Shown: positions 31,795-42,640, numbered from the stretch's first letter. The stretch is DNA of 64,000 nucleotides from Meconema thalassinum (GCA_946902985.2 OX336389.2:128747572-128811571); one strand, 5' to 3'. Numbers and translations: made by a program. Notes: generated by a model not told the origin, from the sequence alone.

Positions 31795-32515
31795 ACCACT
31801 TCGTGGTGTAGCGGCTTGCATGCTAGGCTGTCGCCCCCAAGGTCTGGGGTCGATTTTCGGCTCTGCTAAGAAATTTAATTCTGGTCTGAGTGCTGGAACA
31901 GGGTACACAAAGCCTCGTGAGGCAAAACTGAAAACAGGTGGGTTCGTTTGATTCCAACTCAGGCTGATACTGTGTCGGTATGCACACGTTTGTATATAAT
32001 TTTTCTATTATCATTATTATTATTAATATTATTATTTCATTATTACCGTCCTATTGTTACTATCATTGTTAAACTATTATTATTTATATTGTGAATGTTG
32101 TACGCAACGTATTCTATAATGTTATACAAATTTAACTCGGTGCTTATGATATGATACGGTCTTTGATTGCAATTTTAACGAAATGCATTATGTTTAGAAG
32201 CCCTAATCCTATCGTGTGTGGGGTGTTGCTGTAAAGGAGCTCTTAAGCTCTAAGTGTTGCAGTGGAAATAAAATAAATGAAATCAATCAACGGTTTTGGA
32301 AGGGGGTTTCCGTGGTTTCCCACCTCTACAACAGGTAAATTCCGGGATGGTTCCTAATTTAAGACCACGCCCTTTCCCTTCCCAATCTTTACTTGACTTA
32401 CAAATACACACAACCATAACAATAAGACAGATTATCGGACAAATTCCACACACACCCAAGTACACGGGGCTACATGACCACTATGTCGCAAAAGCCCTAA
32501 ATAAATCAACAAAGC
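31795..32515 (+). repeat. SINE A copy split by a LINE 3'-end insertion
   Basis: Bases 31795-31962 hold the 5' half (CGTGGTGTAGCGGCTTGCAT, GGGTCGATTTTCGG, GGTGGGTTCG). Bases 32298-32515 hold the 3' half (TTTCCGTGGTTTCCCACCTC, AATTCCGGGATGGTTCCTAA, GGGGCTACATGACCACTATG). The 335 bp between them is a separate insertion. Confidence 0.65.
31963..32297 (+). repeat. Probable truncated LINE 3' end inserted in SINE A
   Basis: AT-rich sequence ending in GCTCTTAAGCTCTAAGTGTT, then GCAGTGGAAATAAAATAAATGAAATCAAT. The A-rich 3' tail right at the resumption of SINE sequence is what a 5'-truncated retroposon would leave. No coding part remains. Confidence 0.4.
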
Positions 32516-33057
32516 TATGAAGAAACGTAGTCTCACTGATTTACACGTACTTTTAAGGAGAAAGAACTTACGTTCTGTGTCCATACATTAACTTCAATAT
32601 TGTGTCCAATAGCCTAATTTTACCAGAAGTGAATAATGTTTCCTTTGTTCTGTTCAAGAAGTTCACAATACCCTGTTTGGATTCACAATGATGTTTAAGA
32701 CACCGATAAGTCATACAAGATTATGTACATGATGGCCCTTTATGTTTAACCTTGACAAACCCCGCATTAAGATCGTTTTCATTAAAACACAAGCGTGCGC
32801 GGTGGACTCTTGCAATTCTAAGCAAAATCGTTTGAATACGGGGTTTGTGAGGGCTAAACGTAAGGGAGTATCATGTTCATACCCCTACATGACTTACCGG
32901 TATCATGAACATCGTTGTGAAGTGCAATAGGGTATATTTTCTATAGAATTGTGAATAAACTTATGTTTTAAAGACTTTAGGCCTATATTTATTTTGTTAT
33001 ATCAATCTGAGCACATTAAGGAGAACACATTATAAGTTCCTGAAACTCGATACCACA
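32516..33057. other. Unassigned spacer with a 62-codon frame
   Basis: The frame at 32742-32930 (plus) has several Cys and His residues but no defined zinc-binding spacing. Not called. Confidence 0.3.
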
Positions 33058-33059
33058 TA

Positions 33060-33689
33060 CAGGGTCTTTCATATAAAGTAAGAACGGCGAGCGGCGGTTT
33101 TGTCATTCGCTGCTGTAGCCGGCTTGACCGAGCTTGTGACGCGCCACGGCCCCCTGCTGTAGTATTGAAAGCACGCGCATAGTACAATCTTGACCTTGCA
33201 ATAAGCGTGCAGGTATTGTCAGTCGCCAATCTGAACCTCAGCTGCTAACATGTTGAGACAGTTATCATTGCAACATCGTAGTTTTGTATGTAAAATGTAT
33301 TTTAATTACGATTCGGCTCGGCGGGTACGTGATGCATTTGTTCAGCAATTTATTGATGAAGTGCCACCTTCACTAGCACAGATTCACGTAATTGTAAATA
33401 ACTTTAGACACTACTGGTTCAGTGCTCGATAAAAAACACAAAATAAAAAAATCAGAAAAAATACAGTGGCAAGACTCACTCGCGTCAGCCAAAATGTGGT
33501 TACCAGATACAATGCCTGTATAACCCAGGAAGGACGACACTCCCAGCAACTTTTATAAGGTAATATTTCATAGAGGATTGTACACACGCTTAGAGCAGGG
33601 GGCCACGGCTCGCCACAGCTCGGTCAAGGCCACCACACTAGCGGATAACAAACCCGCCGCTTGGCGTTCTTATTTTATATGAAAGACCC
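33060..33689 (+). mobile_element. Tc1/mariner-superfamily deletion derivative keeping the transposase N-terminus
   Basis: The termini CAGGGTCTTTCATATAAAGT and TTATTTTATATGAAAGACCC are complementary and TA-flanked (33058-33059 and 33690-33691). The right end lacks two terminal bases. GC-rich subterminal sequence (GCGCCACGGCCCCCTGC and GCAGGGGGCCACGGCTCGCC) is also inverted. Only the DNA-binding part of the gene survives. Confidence 0.85.
33250..33545 (+). pseudogene. Transposase N-terminal helix-turn-helix remnant
   Basis: The ATG frame at 33250 reads MLRQLSLQHRSFVCKMYFNY, then DSARRVRDAFVQQFIDEVPP and IHVIVNNF. After a shift it continues LDKKHKIKKSEK and RVSQNVVTRYNA. This matches the layout of N-terminal helix-turn-helix domains in arthropod Tc1/mariner-superfamily transposases (helix, DSA..V, P....I..iV..F...GSV). 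The catalytic domain is deleted. Confidence 0.75.
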
Positions 33690-33866
33690 TACAATATTGT
33701 TTGTCAATATTTATTGCATAATTACGTAAAATTGCATACCTTGATATTACCTCAAATTCTTGTCAGTGTATATACTGTAACCGTTTGGTAGCTGAAGGGT
33801 ACATCACAGGATCACACTTTCATGATTAATCATTTTGTTGTATGACCTGAGGTCACTACCCTCTTA

Positions 33867-34209
33867 ACCGGGAGAGTTAGCCGTGGTCGTTACAGCATGG
33901 TTGCAGGCAGCCGCTCACATCCTGCAGGCGAGGAGGTTCGAATCCCCCTGCCGGAAACCTTGAAGATGGTCTTCTGTGGTTTCCCATCTTCCTTCCAGGC
34001 AAACGCCGGGGTTGGTCCCTAACTATAGGTCGCAGACGCTACCTTCCAATTCCTCGTCCTTACATTCAAACTTTCCTCCCCAGACAACAATCCACATGCG
34101 ACGGTACTTGTAGCTCACCCCATGGGTGTCCGCATAGAAGCAGCTACAAACTATGGCGAGCCGAACATGTCCTCGGACACTCCAAGCACTAAAAGCCATA
34201 CGCTAAGAA
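33867..34209 (+). repeat. SINE E, complete, with perfect 12-bp target duplication
   Basis: Head GTGGTCGTTACAGCATGGTT, B box GGTTCGAATCCCC, core GTGGTTTCCCATCTTCCTTC and CAGGCAAACGCCGGGG, tail TGTAGCTCACCCCATGGGTG to AAAAGCCATACGCTAAG. It is flanked by ACTACCCTCTTA at 33855-33866 and 34210-34221. Confidence 0.9.
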
Positions 34210-34360
34210 ACTACCCTCTTAGGCATTTCAATAAAATACACAGTGCTGATGATATTAGTAATGAGACATTGCTCGGGATTTACCTCTGCAGTCGTTAATG
34301 TGTGTGATATATGCTAATATTGGGCTACCCTCCTGATTCAAGTTAAGTAACGTGAAAGAA

Positions 34361-34674
34361 CCGACAGTAGTGGCTACGCTAGCTAAAGCGCGGCGTTAGG
34401 TCATGGGGCCAAGCTCTCTGCTGACTCGGTAGACGCGTGGGTTCGAGCCCCACCGTCGGCTGTCCTTGAAATGGTTTTCCGTGGTTTCCCATTTTCAACA
34501 CCAGGCAAATGCTGGAACAGTACCTTCTGACAGGCCACGGCCGCTCCCTTCCACATCCTACCCAGTTTCATTCATCTTCATCCATTCCATCTCTCATCCC
34601 GACGCGCAGGTCGCCCACGGGCGTCGAATAGAAAGACCTGCACTCGGCCTCTCAGGAGGCTACACGAAAAAAAA
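34361..34674 (+). repeat. SINE F, complete, with perfect 12-bp target duplication and A tail
   Basis: Head GGCTACGCTAGCTAAAGCGC, B box GGGTTCGAGCCCC, core CGTGGTTTCCCATTTTCAAC and CAGGCAAATGCTGGAAC, tail GGCCTCTCAGGAGGCTACAC followed by A10. It is flanked by AACGTGAAAGAA at 34349-34360 and 34675-34686. Confidence 0.9.
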
Positions 34675-34686
34675 AACGTGAAAGAA

Positions 34687-35811
34687 ATATTGTAGTTTGT
34701 TTTTCCTCTATCAAAAGTTAGCCACCATTTTGTTGCGGTCAATAGCTTGCGGCGGTCTTCATATCTGGCTTTGCCGGGAGTTGTTGCATTTATCAATACT
34801 GGAAGGTAGCATTATGCTAAGTACGTCTTCCTACACATGTACAGCTATGACTAAAGAGGTACCATATATTATATTTCTACGTGATTTGCATGTGTCATCC
34901 TCGAACAGGTAGCGTAAAGGAACAAGACTCACGTTTGAACACTACTTGTGCTCTGTTTCATGATGTTAGATACAAATAGGGGGAGCACCTCCGTTCGATT
35001 CCCATATGTCATGTACTTGTATTTGAACCAAGGGTCAAGCAGTTGCAAGCTTTGCAAGTGGAGTAGACTTGTGCTTGAGGCTCGGGCGTGTCTCAGGGGT
35101 GTCCTTATTGTCATTAGGAGCCGATCGTGACCCGTCTCCAAGCTGCATACAGCCACCGAACTATGAACATAAAAGAGATAAAAAAAATCCTTTCATTCTT
35201 GGCTTAACTATGATACGAACACTGCGTCTACAATCAATGTTGCCAACTGTTTTTAACTTATTCCTGAATAAAAGGTCGCTTAAATCTCGGATATGCGATC
35301 ACCTAAACGAATTGTAAGATTTTAAAGAATACGCCAATTAATACTTACTAGTGGGCCCGTGTGAGCTTTCGCAACGTGAATGTAGGTTTATGGGGTAGTA
35401 GGGAAGAATGTGGGAGAACGAAGTTTTAAATATTGAAGAAATGTATTTATTGTTGTTAAACAGCATACGTACATGAGAAGAACACAAAGAATTATGTAGA
35501 ACAGTGTTTTGTACTTGTCACAGTACCTCTTTGTAGACAATATTCGATGTTACAACGAATTCATCGGTTATTGTTTGCTCGGGAGTTTCTTCTACAGTAA
35601 TTTTTACATTTGCAAAGGATTGAACCCTAGAGAAAGTCTTGGCGAGACCACACTGGAGCCATCTGCTGAGAGACTCGCCGCGCCGCCCTGCGCTCTAGCG
35701 GCAGGCGAGGCATTTAAAGAGGAAGTGAGTGCGTTTCGGGCACACATGGGGTTATGCGGAACCTGTAGGTACCCCATATGTGTAGGTTGGTGTTAACAGG
35801 ACCTTATTTTT
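34687..35811. other. Unassigned region with a GC-rich patch at 35630-35730
   Basis: No gene recognised. The 35640-35730 stretch (CTCGCCGCGCCGCCCTGCGC) is much richer in G+C than its surroundings. The frame at 35509-35796 (95 codons) crosses it without a motif. Confidence 0.3.
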
Positions 35812-36085
35812 CTAAACCCCATCTAGCGGCGAGGATAGGAACTGTGCCGGCTGCCGAGGCCTGACGCACTCCTCTGGGGCAATGATTAAATGAATGACAG
35901 ATGAAATGAAATGATAGTGGAGAGTGTTGCTGGAATGAAATTTTGACAGGGAAAACCGGAGTACCCGGAGAAAAACCTGTCTGCCTCCGTTTTGTCCAGC
36001 ACAGATCTCACATGGAGTGACCGGGATTTGAACCACGGACCCAGCGGTGAGAGGCCGGCGTGCTGCCGCCTAAGCCACGGAGGCT
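35812..36085 (-). repeat. SINE D copy, 3'-truncated
   Basis: Reads on the minus strand from head GCCTCCGTGGCTTAGGCGGC and B-box region GGTTCAAATCCCGG through ACCTGTCTGCCTCC... to CTAGATGGGG. It lacks the last ~60 bp seen in the copies at 49781-50115 and 59460-59794. Confidence 0.85.
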
Positions 36086-36236
36086 TCAGGATTTAAACAT
36101 ATGTATTTTAAGTATTAGTGATGATAAATATTTCGACCTACGTTGAGGTCTTCTACAGTCAGTTATGAAAATAGCAGATTGTTGAAAAACTTTTTAAATA
36201 AATTTTAGTGATAGAAGCTATTTTTCATTGTTGCCT

Positions 36237-36432
36237 GCCTGAGGGGCGTGATGGCGCAGTGGTCAAGCTGCTGGCCTCTCACCGATTGATTCCCGATCAA
36301 TGTATGTGAGATTTTCGAAGTGAAATGTCATGTCCTGTGGTTCGGATTCCACGTAAAAGTAGGTCCCGTGGCTCATAATCACAAGACTCACAGTCACGTA
36401 AAACTACAATCTTCCTTCCTTCCTTCCTTTAG
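36237..36432 (+). repeat. SINE B copy with (CTTC)n tail
   Basis: A box in CGTGATGGCGCAGTGGTCAA. The B box is damaged by a small deletion (GATTGATTCCCGATC). Body as in the other B copies, tail (CCTT)n. Short flanking duplication TGTTGCCT at 36229-36236 and 36433-36440. Confidence 0.82.
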
Positions 36433-36461
36433 TGTTGCCTAATTCTAATAAAGAATGATTT

Positions 36462-36500
36462 TCAGTCGGTCAACATGAATTGTGCCCAATTACATTAGGC
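36462..36500 (+). repeat. Isolated left arm of the hairpin repeat family
   Basis: TTTTCAGTCGGTCAACATGA, then ATTGTGCCCAATTACAT. This is the complement of the arm at about 4510-4545 and the same family as the hairpins at 5429 and 8983. Confidence 0.6.
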
Positions 36501-36666
36501 CGGAAACAAGTATTTACATATCCCACCTACTTAATTGGATGACATGTTTCGAACGTCACGTGTTCATCCTCAGATCCTTTTCAATTTGGCTTAATAAGTG
36601 TATGATGATTATGAAGCACACATAAACACAAATAAATATATACACTATTTAGAAGTATATTACATA

Positions 36667-37169
36667 TTACATTTTTTTTATTTAGTCGATTTAACCTCTA
36701 GGTCGGTGGCTCCCACGGACTCAGTGAGGGCACTCACCACTACCGCCGCTACGGGCAGTGTCCTGGAGCATGGAACATGGTCGGGGTGGATACAACTGGG
36801 GAGGTGTGATCAGCACTTCGCCCAGGTGGCCTCACCTGCAAAGCGAACAGGGGCCTCATGAGGGATGGGAAGGGAGGGGAAGATTGGGGTGGATAGGTAA
36901 GCAAGAGGGAAGGAGGCCGCCGTGGCCTTGCAGTAGGAACCATCACAGCATTTGCCCGAAGACGGAGTGGGAAACGACGGAAAACCACTTCGAGGACGGC
37001 TGAGGTGGGAATCGAACCCCCTCTACTCAATTGGACCACCCGAGGCTGAGTAGACCCCGTTCCAGTCCTCATAACACTTTCCAAATTTCGTGGCAGAGCC
37101 GGGAATCGAACCCAGGACCTCCGGGTCGGCAGCTAACCATGCTGACCGCTACGCTACGGAGGCGACATT
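36667..37169 (-). repeat. SINE H, long form (503 bp) with 11-bp target duplication
   Basis: Minus strand: head GCCTCCGTAGCGTAGCGGTC, B box GGGTTCGATTCCCGG, a second GGTTCGATTCCC, core CGTCGTTTCCCACTCCG and GGGCAAATGCTGTGATGG, and a long GC-rich tail. It is flanked by TATATTACATA at 36656-36666 and 37170-37180. Confidence 0.85.
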
Positions 37170-37273
37170 TATATTACATAAGTTTGTCAAACTTGTGTAA
37201 CGTGTCAACTATTTACAGACAGTATAACACACTTGTATGGTTGTTCCGTTATTATTATTATTATTATTATTTA

Positions 37274-37688
37274 TGTGGATTAAGTTTGTTTCCTGTTGTC
37301 TATTGAATTGTTACTATGAATAATTTCAGAATTGAAATTGTCTGCCTATTTCGTTATTATTGTTCCAAATCAACCGTTCCCATTTAGACTATTGGCCTAA
37401 TTGTATTTCAATGTCTCGCGTGGCGAATACACAGTTACGAAAATACACAAATGCAGTGGAAGTAGTGGAGTTATGTCAACTTATCTGGCTTTTAGTGCTG
37501 ATCCTTGTGGTCCGGTTTCGCTGCGTACCTCCAGCGGACTGACCGCTCCGTGTAAAAGCTATGTTTATCCTGTCACCTTTGGTGCGCTCGTGCTGCGCTC
37601 TTTTAGTTGTTCTGAATACTCTTCATTAATGTTCAGTCCACGCGTTAAGTTACACCTCCTTGCCTGCCCGAACTAACACGTCCTTGTC
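37274..37688. other. Unassigned spacer
   Basis: Overlapping short frames at 37360-37676 have no recognisable domain. Confidence 0.3.
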
Positions 37689-37689
37689 T

Positions 37690-38450
37690 ATTATAAATCT
37701 TTATTGCGGCCAAATAGCCAAGATGAAATTGAAATTTTACATGTTTGCATATTCAGTTAATGACTTTGTCCTTTTTGTGCATATTTCGATGTGATAACGA
37801 TCACATGCCGTTTCACACAGCCTACATTCACAGTCTATATTTGGTTCGTGGAAGTTTGTGTTCTTGCATATCAGGTGGTGGAATCCATGGACTGCCAACC
37901 TAGTGATGACGTGTCTGATTTCGACGTTTTCCTTTGTCCACGCACGGTCTACCATGGCTCCTGTGCTGTAGAATGTCGGATGAATTTCCTCTCTTTTCAT
38001 ATTCAGTGTTTCTAGCAGGTTCTGTGAGGCGCACGTGTTAGGTAGGAGTATGCTTGTCCTGAGATCTTCGATGAGGAAAGTTTCCTTCGCCAGCAGATAT
38101 GTGTATCTTGAGTGCGTCATTTTTGACACTCCTAACGCTTTCTTTATGTATCTTGCCTTCACTCCTTCCAACGTAGATAGATTCTTCAATGTTAGGTGTG
38201 ACCAGATGATTTCTATGCCATACGTCAGTATTGGTAAAATCTTTACCCGGAATAGCAGCATCGCCGTCTCTAGGCTGAGGGATCGAATGCTTCTTATTTC
38301 GTGCATTGTCATTATCGCTTTAGTTGCCTTTTCTGTAATGTGTTTTGTGAAGCATTTTGCGGTCGTTTGTAGAGTAATTCCTAAATACTTGATTTCTGAT
38401 ACTATTATTGAACGGTGTTTCAGTACTTGGAAATGGTGCCCTGGATGTTA
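37690..38450 (-). pseudogene. 5'-truncated non-LTR retrotransposon: RT thumb and C-terminal zinc motif
   Basis: The minus-strand frame is open from about 38450 through 37737, about 237 codons in all. It reads IIVSEIKYLGITLQTTAKCF, then AMLLFRVKILPILTYGIEII near 38250, and ends with the cysteine-rich CECRLCETACDRYHIEIC near 37800. KYLGI...T and LLFR.K.LPILTYGIEIW are typical of the region after the RT catalytic box. The terminal C.C..C..H...C cluster is a common LINE zinc-knuckle-like feature. There is no stop within it, so the truncation is recent or selection was weak. A short 3' UTR with CAAATAGCCAAGATGAAATT-like sequence follows to 37690. It is distinct from the family at 3073 and 23170. 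Confidence 0.82.
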
Positions 38451-39374
38451 ATTGATTGATTTATGTTCCATTTGTACTAGTGCAAAACAAATTTACACAG
38501 AGTTCCATTGTGTGGTTTTCATTTGTACCTTTGCCATAAACTCCTGTACTCTAACCCTATTTTCAGTTGGCATTGAGATATCACACGGCCTTAACGGTTC
38601 AATGCAAATCGTGATTTTCCATGCTGTAGCATTATCGAAAGATATGACATAGTTGCCATGCCTTATGGAATGACCTCGTATAATATTTTGTTTCACAGTA
38701 AAACCCTCAAAAATCGTCAGTAGAAACATTATACTTAAAATTAATATGTTTCAAAAATTATTGATTGGCGTATTCTTTAACATCTTATAATTCTTGATTC
38801 AACACGGATCTCTAATACTTTGCTGTCATGGCAAATGTATTTGTATTCTATAAACAAATAGGGAAATTATTTTTTGAAAAGTACAGCCACATGCATTACA
38901 CCCAATTATAATGAACACAATATTTCATTCCCAGCTTATTTGGGAACTGAAGCCTTTCCCCACGACAATGATAATGTAACGCTTATTCCAGGCCATGCTC
39001 CTCCTAGTGGGACGTGCGTCTGCCTGCCTGCCATCTGTCGAACAGAGCTCTTACAAGTATTATTATCTGTAATGAGACTAAGGTTCATTGCCTTTCTTCA
39101 GAGTTCCTCCCCAACCTTGATTATTTCTCATAAGGCTGATGCATCTCTAACGTGAGCCTCGGATATGTGAAGGTCATTTTATCACCTCTATTATACCTAG
39201 ATTTATGAGCATATCTGAGGAACATCATACCATCAGTTGATTGAGGTGCACATCTTTTGTGCATTGTCATCAAATTCAGGCTCAGTCTGATTGCTTTAAA
39301 GAGTGTTTTAAACTGGCAGGCTCGTGTCAGTAGAGTTCCTGGCATGTTAAAGATCCTCTCCAAGACAATATTTC
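38451..39374. other. Unassigned region
   Basis: Several frames of 60-90 codons (for example 38874-39155) show no motif. Confidence 0.3.
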
Positions 39375-39765
39375 TATATGCTGTTGATTCATCTAGGGAC
39401 TTTGCGACATTTTGGTCATACAGCTCCGTATACTTCGGTGTGTGTCTGTCTGTTTAGCCTGTGCCAAGGTGATGACTAATGGTGTGTGAAATTTACTGTA
39501 CATTGTGGCCAGGTTTTTGGTTAGTAGATGGCTGTGGCCTCTTTTTAGGTACCATCCTGGCATTCGCCTAGATTAGACGTGGGGGGTAAACCACGGAAAA
39601 TCACTTCAAAGGAGTATAATCCATTTCTTCTCAGTTCTGTGTGACGAGAGGGAGTGTACCCCATCCAGCCCTCAGACCATAATTAAATTTCTGAGCAGAG
39701 GCGGTAATCAAACCCAACCCTCTGCAGTGACAGTCAAGACTGCTAGTCACTACGCCACGAGGTAT
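39375..39765 (-). repeat. SINE A copy
   Basis: Minus strand: head ACCTCGTGGCGTAGTGACTA, B-box-like GGGTTTGATTACCG, GAGGGCTGGATGGGGTACAC, core GTCTAATCTAGGCGAATGCC, tail to AAAGTCCCTAGATGAATCAA. Its internal segment 39448-39645 is about 96% identical, inverted, to 41999-42195. Confidence 0.82.
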
Positions 39766-39970
39766 ATATACGCAACTTTACACGGCAGTTGTACATTCGG
39801 TTTGGTAAAAGAAATGTAATTTTAGGGGTTGACCGAAAGAAATCCCCTTCGTTGCAAAAAATCCAAACTTTCCTCCCCAGACAACACTCCACAAGCCAAT
39901 CAATAAATATTTCAATAAGTTTTACTATTCTTGCGATGGTGTACACCTCTATCATATCATCATTTATATA

Positions 39971-41435
39971 CACACATCAAAAAAAGTTTTGCATCACCTC
40001 GGTTCCAAGAGTTCCGCAACCGTTAAATACAAAGGGAATAGAGATCAACACAAACAACATTTCAGCTCGTTTTATTGCTCATGAGACCCACACATTGCAT
40101 GTTGTACCATCATACAGCTAGACTTTCAGCATTTGTGGTCCAGATTGCAGTACACACCACTACCTCTAATACCCAGTAGCACGTCCTCTTGCATTGATGC
40201 ATGCCTGTATTCGCCGTGGCATACTATCCACAAGTTCATCAAGACACTGTTGGTCCAAATTGTCCCACTCCTCAACGACAATTCGGCGTAAATCTCTCAG
40301 AGTGGTTGGTGGGTCAAGACGTCCATAAACAGCCCTTTTCAACATATCCCAGGCATGTTCGATAGGGTTCATGTCTGGCGAACATGCTGGCCACTGTAGT
40401 CGAGCGATGTCGTTATCTTGAAGGAACGCATTCACAAGATGTGCACGATGAGGTCGAGAATTGTCGTCCATGAAGACAAATGCCTCTCCAATATTCTGCC
40501 GATATGGTTGCACTATGGGTCGGAGGATGTCATTCAGGTATCGTAAAGCCGTTTCGGAGCCTTCCATGACCACCAGTGGCGTACGTCGGCCCCACATAAT
40601 GCCACCCCAAAACATCAGGGAACCACCACCTTGCTGCACTCGCTGGACAGTGTGTCTAAGACGTTCAGCCTGACCAGGGTGCCTCCAAACACGTCTCCGA
40701 CGATTGTCTGGTTGAAGGCATATGCGACACTCATCGGTGAAGAGAACGTGATGCCAATTCCGTGGGGTCCATTCAGCATGTTGTTGGGCCCATCTGTACC
40801 GCGCTGCATGGTGTCGGGGTTGCAAAGCTGGACCTCGCCATGGACGTCGGGAGTGAAGTTGCGCATCATGCAGCCTATTGCGCACAGTTTGAGTTGAAAC
40901 ACGACGTCCTGTGGCTGAACGAAACGCATTATTCAACATGGTGGCATTGCTGTCAGGGTTCCTCCGAGCGGCAATCCGTAAGTAGCGGTCATCCACTACA
41001 GTAGTAGCCCTTGGGCGGCCTGAGCGAGGCCTGTCATCGACAGTTCCTGTATCTCTGTACCTCCTCCATGTCCGAACAACATCGCTTTGGTTCACTCTGA
41101 GACGCCTGGAAACTTCCCTTGTTGAGAGCCCTTCTTGACACAAAGTAACAATGCGGACGCGATCGAACTGCGGTATTGACCTTCTAGGCATGGTAGAACT
41201 ACAGACAACATGAGCAGCGTACCTTCGTCCTGGTGGAATGACTGGAACTGATCGGCTGTCGTACCCCCTCCGTCTAATAGGCCCTGCTCATGCATGGTTG
41301 TTTACATATTTGAGCAGTTTTAGTGACATCTATGAACAGTCAAAGGGACTGTATCTTGGATACAATATACACAGTCAACGTCTATATGCCGGAGATCTGG
41401 GAACCGAGGTGATGCAAAACTTTTTTTGATGTGTG
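39971..41435 (-). mobile_element. Tc1-like transposon, copy 3 (complete, 1,465 bp, inverted)
   Basis: Same termini and length as copies 1 and 2, flanked by TA at 39969-39970 and 41436-41437. Transposase is on the minus strand. Confidence 0.97.
40166..41191 (-). CDS. Tc1-like DD34E transposase, copy 3
   Basis: Intact 341-codon gene. At every residue where the three copies differ (50 Thr, 259 Asp, 280 Ala, 310 Asp), this copy has the majority residue, so it is the closest to the family consensus. Helix-turn-helix region, GRPR linker, D153, D243 and E278 are all present. Of the three, it is the best candidate for encoding active enzyme. Activity itself cannot be read from sequence. Confidence 0.96.
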   Translation of the reverse strand: MPRRSIPQFDRVRIVTLCQEGLSTREVSRRLRVNQSDVVRTWRRYRDTGTVDDRPRSGRPRATTVVDDRYLRIAARRNPDSNATMLNNAFRSATGRRVSTQTVRNRLHDAQLHSRRPWRGPALQPRHHAARYRWAQQHAEWTPRNWHHVLFTDECRICLQPDNRRRRVWRHPGQAERLRHTVQRVQQGGGSLMFWGGIMWGRRTPLVVMEGSETALRYLNDILRPIVQPYRQNIGEAFVFMDDNSRPHRAHLVNAFLQDNDIARLQWPACSPDMNPIEHAWDMLKRAVYGRLDPPTTLRDLRRIVVEEWDNLDQQCLDELVDSMPRRIQACINARGRATGY

Positions 41436-41998
41436 TATATAACGCTGAGGCATATGTTTAACAAAACTCAAGCTCTTAACCCAGAGGGAGTTAGAAGGAG
41501 CGGTTTGTGCCAACATTTTCCAAACCGTCTCAATAGTACAGGAAACATCTTGCATTTCTTGTAAAATCAACGGAAATATATTTATTTGTTTATAAAGTGC
41601 GTTTAAACAAATAAACAAGACGATAGCTCCTGCCAGGACTGTGTCACGTTGAGCCCGCAAAACAGTTAAGCCGGTTGGGTGGTTTATACACATGCGAAAG
41701 TTCTCAGATGGGTGCGCTAATTTTAATTAAAACTTGTTCATCCTGTAGAAAATCAAGAACATTGCATTTATTTCGCAGAAAACGGATAATTTCGTATTTT
41801 ATTGCTAAGACCCAATCGGAGGGATCATAACTGGGCCGGAGGTTTTGAAAATGCAAATGCATATTTTGAGGGATCATTTAATTTATTGCACATTCTAAAC
41901 ATAACAGCATATTTTAGCATATAGGCCTACATTTGAAATTAAGTTTAATTTATAACATCTTAAGCAAAATTGGTTTTGCCTGCGTGTTGGACAACCCT

Positions 41999-42195
41999 CG
42001 TCACGCAGAACTGAGAAGAAATGGATTATATTCCTTTGAAGTGATTTTCCGTGGTTTACCCCCCACGTCTAATCTAGGCGAATGCCAGGATGGTATCTAA
42101 AAAGAGGCCACAACCACCTAGTAACCAAAAACCTGGCCACAATGTACAGTAAATTTCACACACCATTAGTCATCACCATGGCACAGGCTAAACAG
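41999..42195 (+). repeat. Internal SINE A segment captured in inverted orientation
   Basis: About 197 bp matches the complement of 39448-39645 with about 7 mismatches. It has neither SINE end, so it did not arrive by retroposition on its own. It lies between 70-bp direct repeats at 41929-41998 and 42196-42265 (3 mismatches). Confidence 0.8.
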
Positions 42196-42440
42196 ACATT
42201 TGAAATAAAGTTTAATTTATAACATATTAAGCAAAATTGGCTTTGCCTGCGTGTTGGACAACCCTTGTAAGCAACTTTCTGGGCAACAGATAAGGAAATA
42301 ACAGTATTTTACGCCTGGCATTTCAAGAAATAGATGGGGTGGGGCATTCCTTTCACCATCTGGGTAGTATCCCTTGTTAGCAACATTTTGAGAAACATAT
42401 AACGAGATAACAGTATTTTACGCAAGCATGCTGCCTCACA

Positions 42441-42640
42441 ATGCCTAAAGAGAATAGCAGCAGAAAGTAGGCTATTTATTAAATCAGTGGGTGTCAGGTA
42501 ATAGTGATTATGGCGTTGTCGTCTATTGTCAAGTATGCTCAAAGGATGTGAAAAGTGAAAAGAAAGTTCAACTTGAACAACATGCAAAAACGACTGCACA
42601 ATCACATATTACGTCAAAGAAGCGAAAGAAGAGTGAATAA
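42441..42640 (+). pseudogene. BED/CGGBP1-like zinc-finger N-terminus of a hAT-type transposase
   Basis: MPKENSSRK starts at 42441 and then a one-base shift is needed. The following frame reads VGYLLNQWVSGNSDYGVVVY, then CQVCSKDVKSEKKVQLEQHA with a second His at AQSH, and ends in a basic KKRKKSE before TAA. The C-x2-C-x16-H-x7-H spacing and the preceding aromatic/Trp pattern fit the BED-like fingers at the start of hAT transposases. No catalytic domain follows. Confidence 0.65.

Noticed and set aside
36667..37169. CpG-rich promoter of a host gene
   Set aside because: The GC-rich block is the tail of a SINE H copy with clear 11-bp target duplications.
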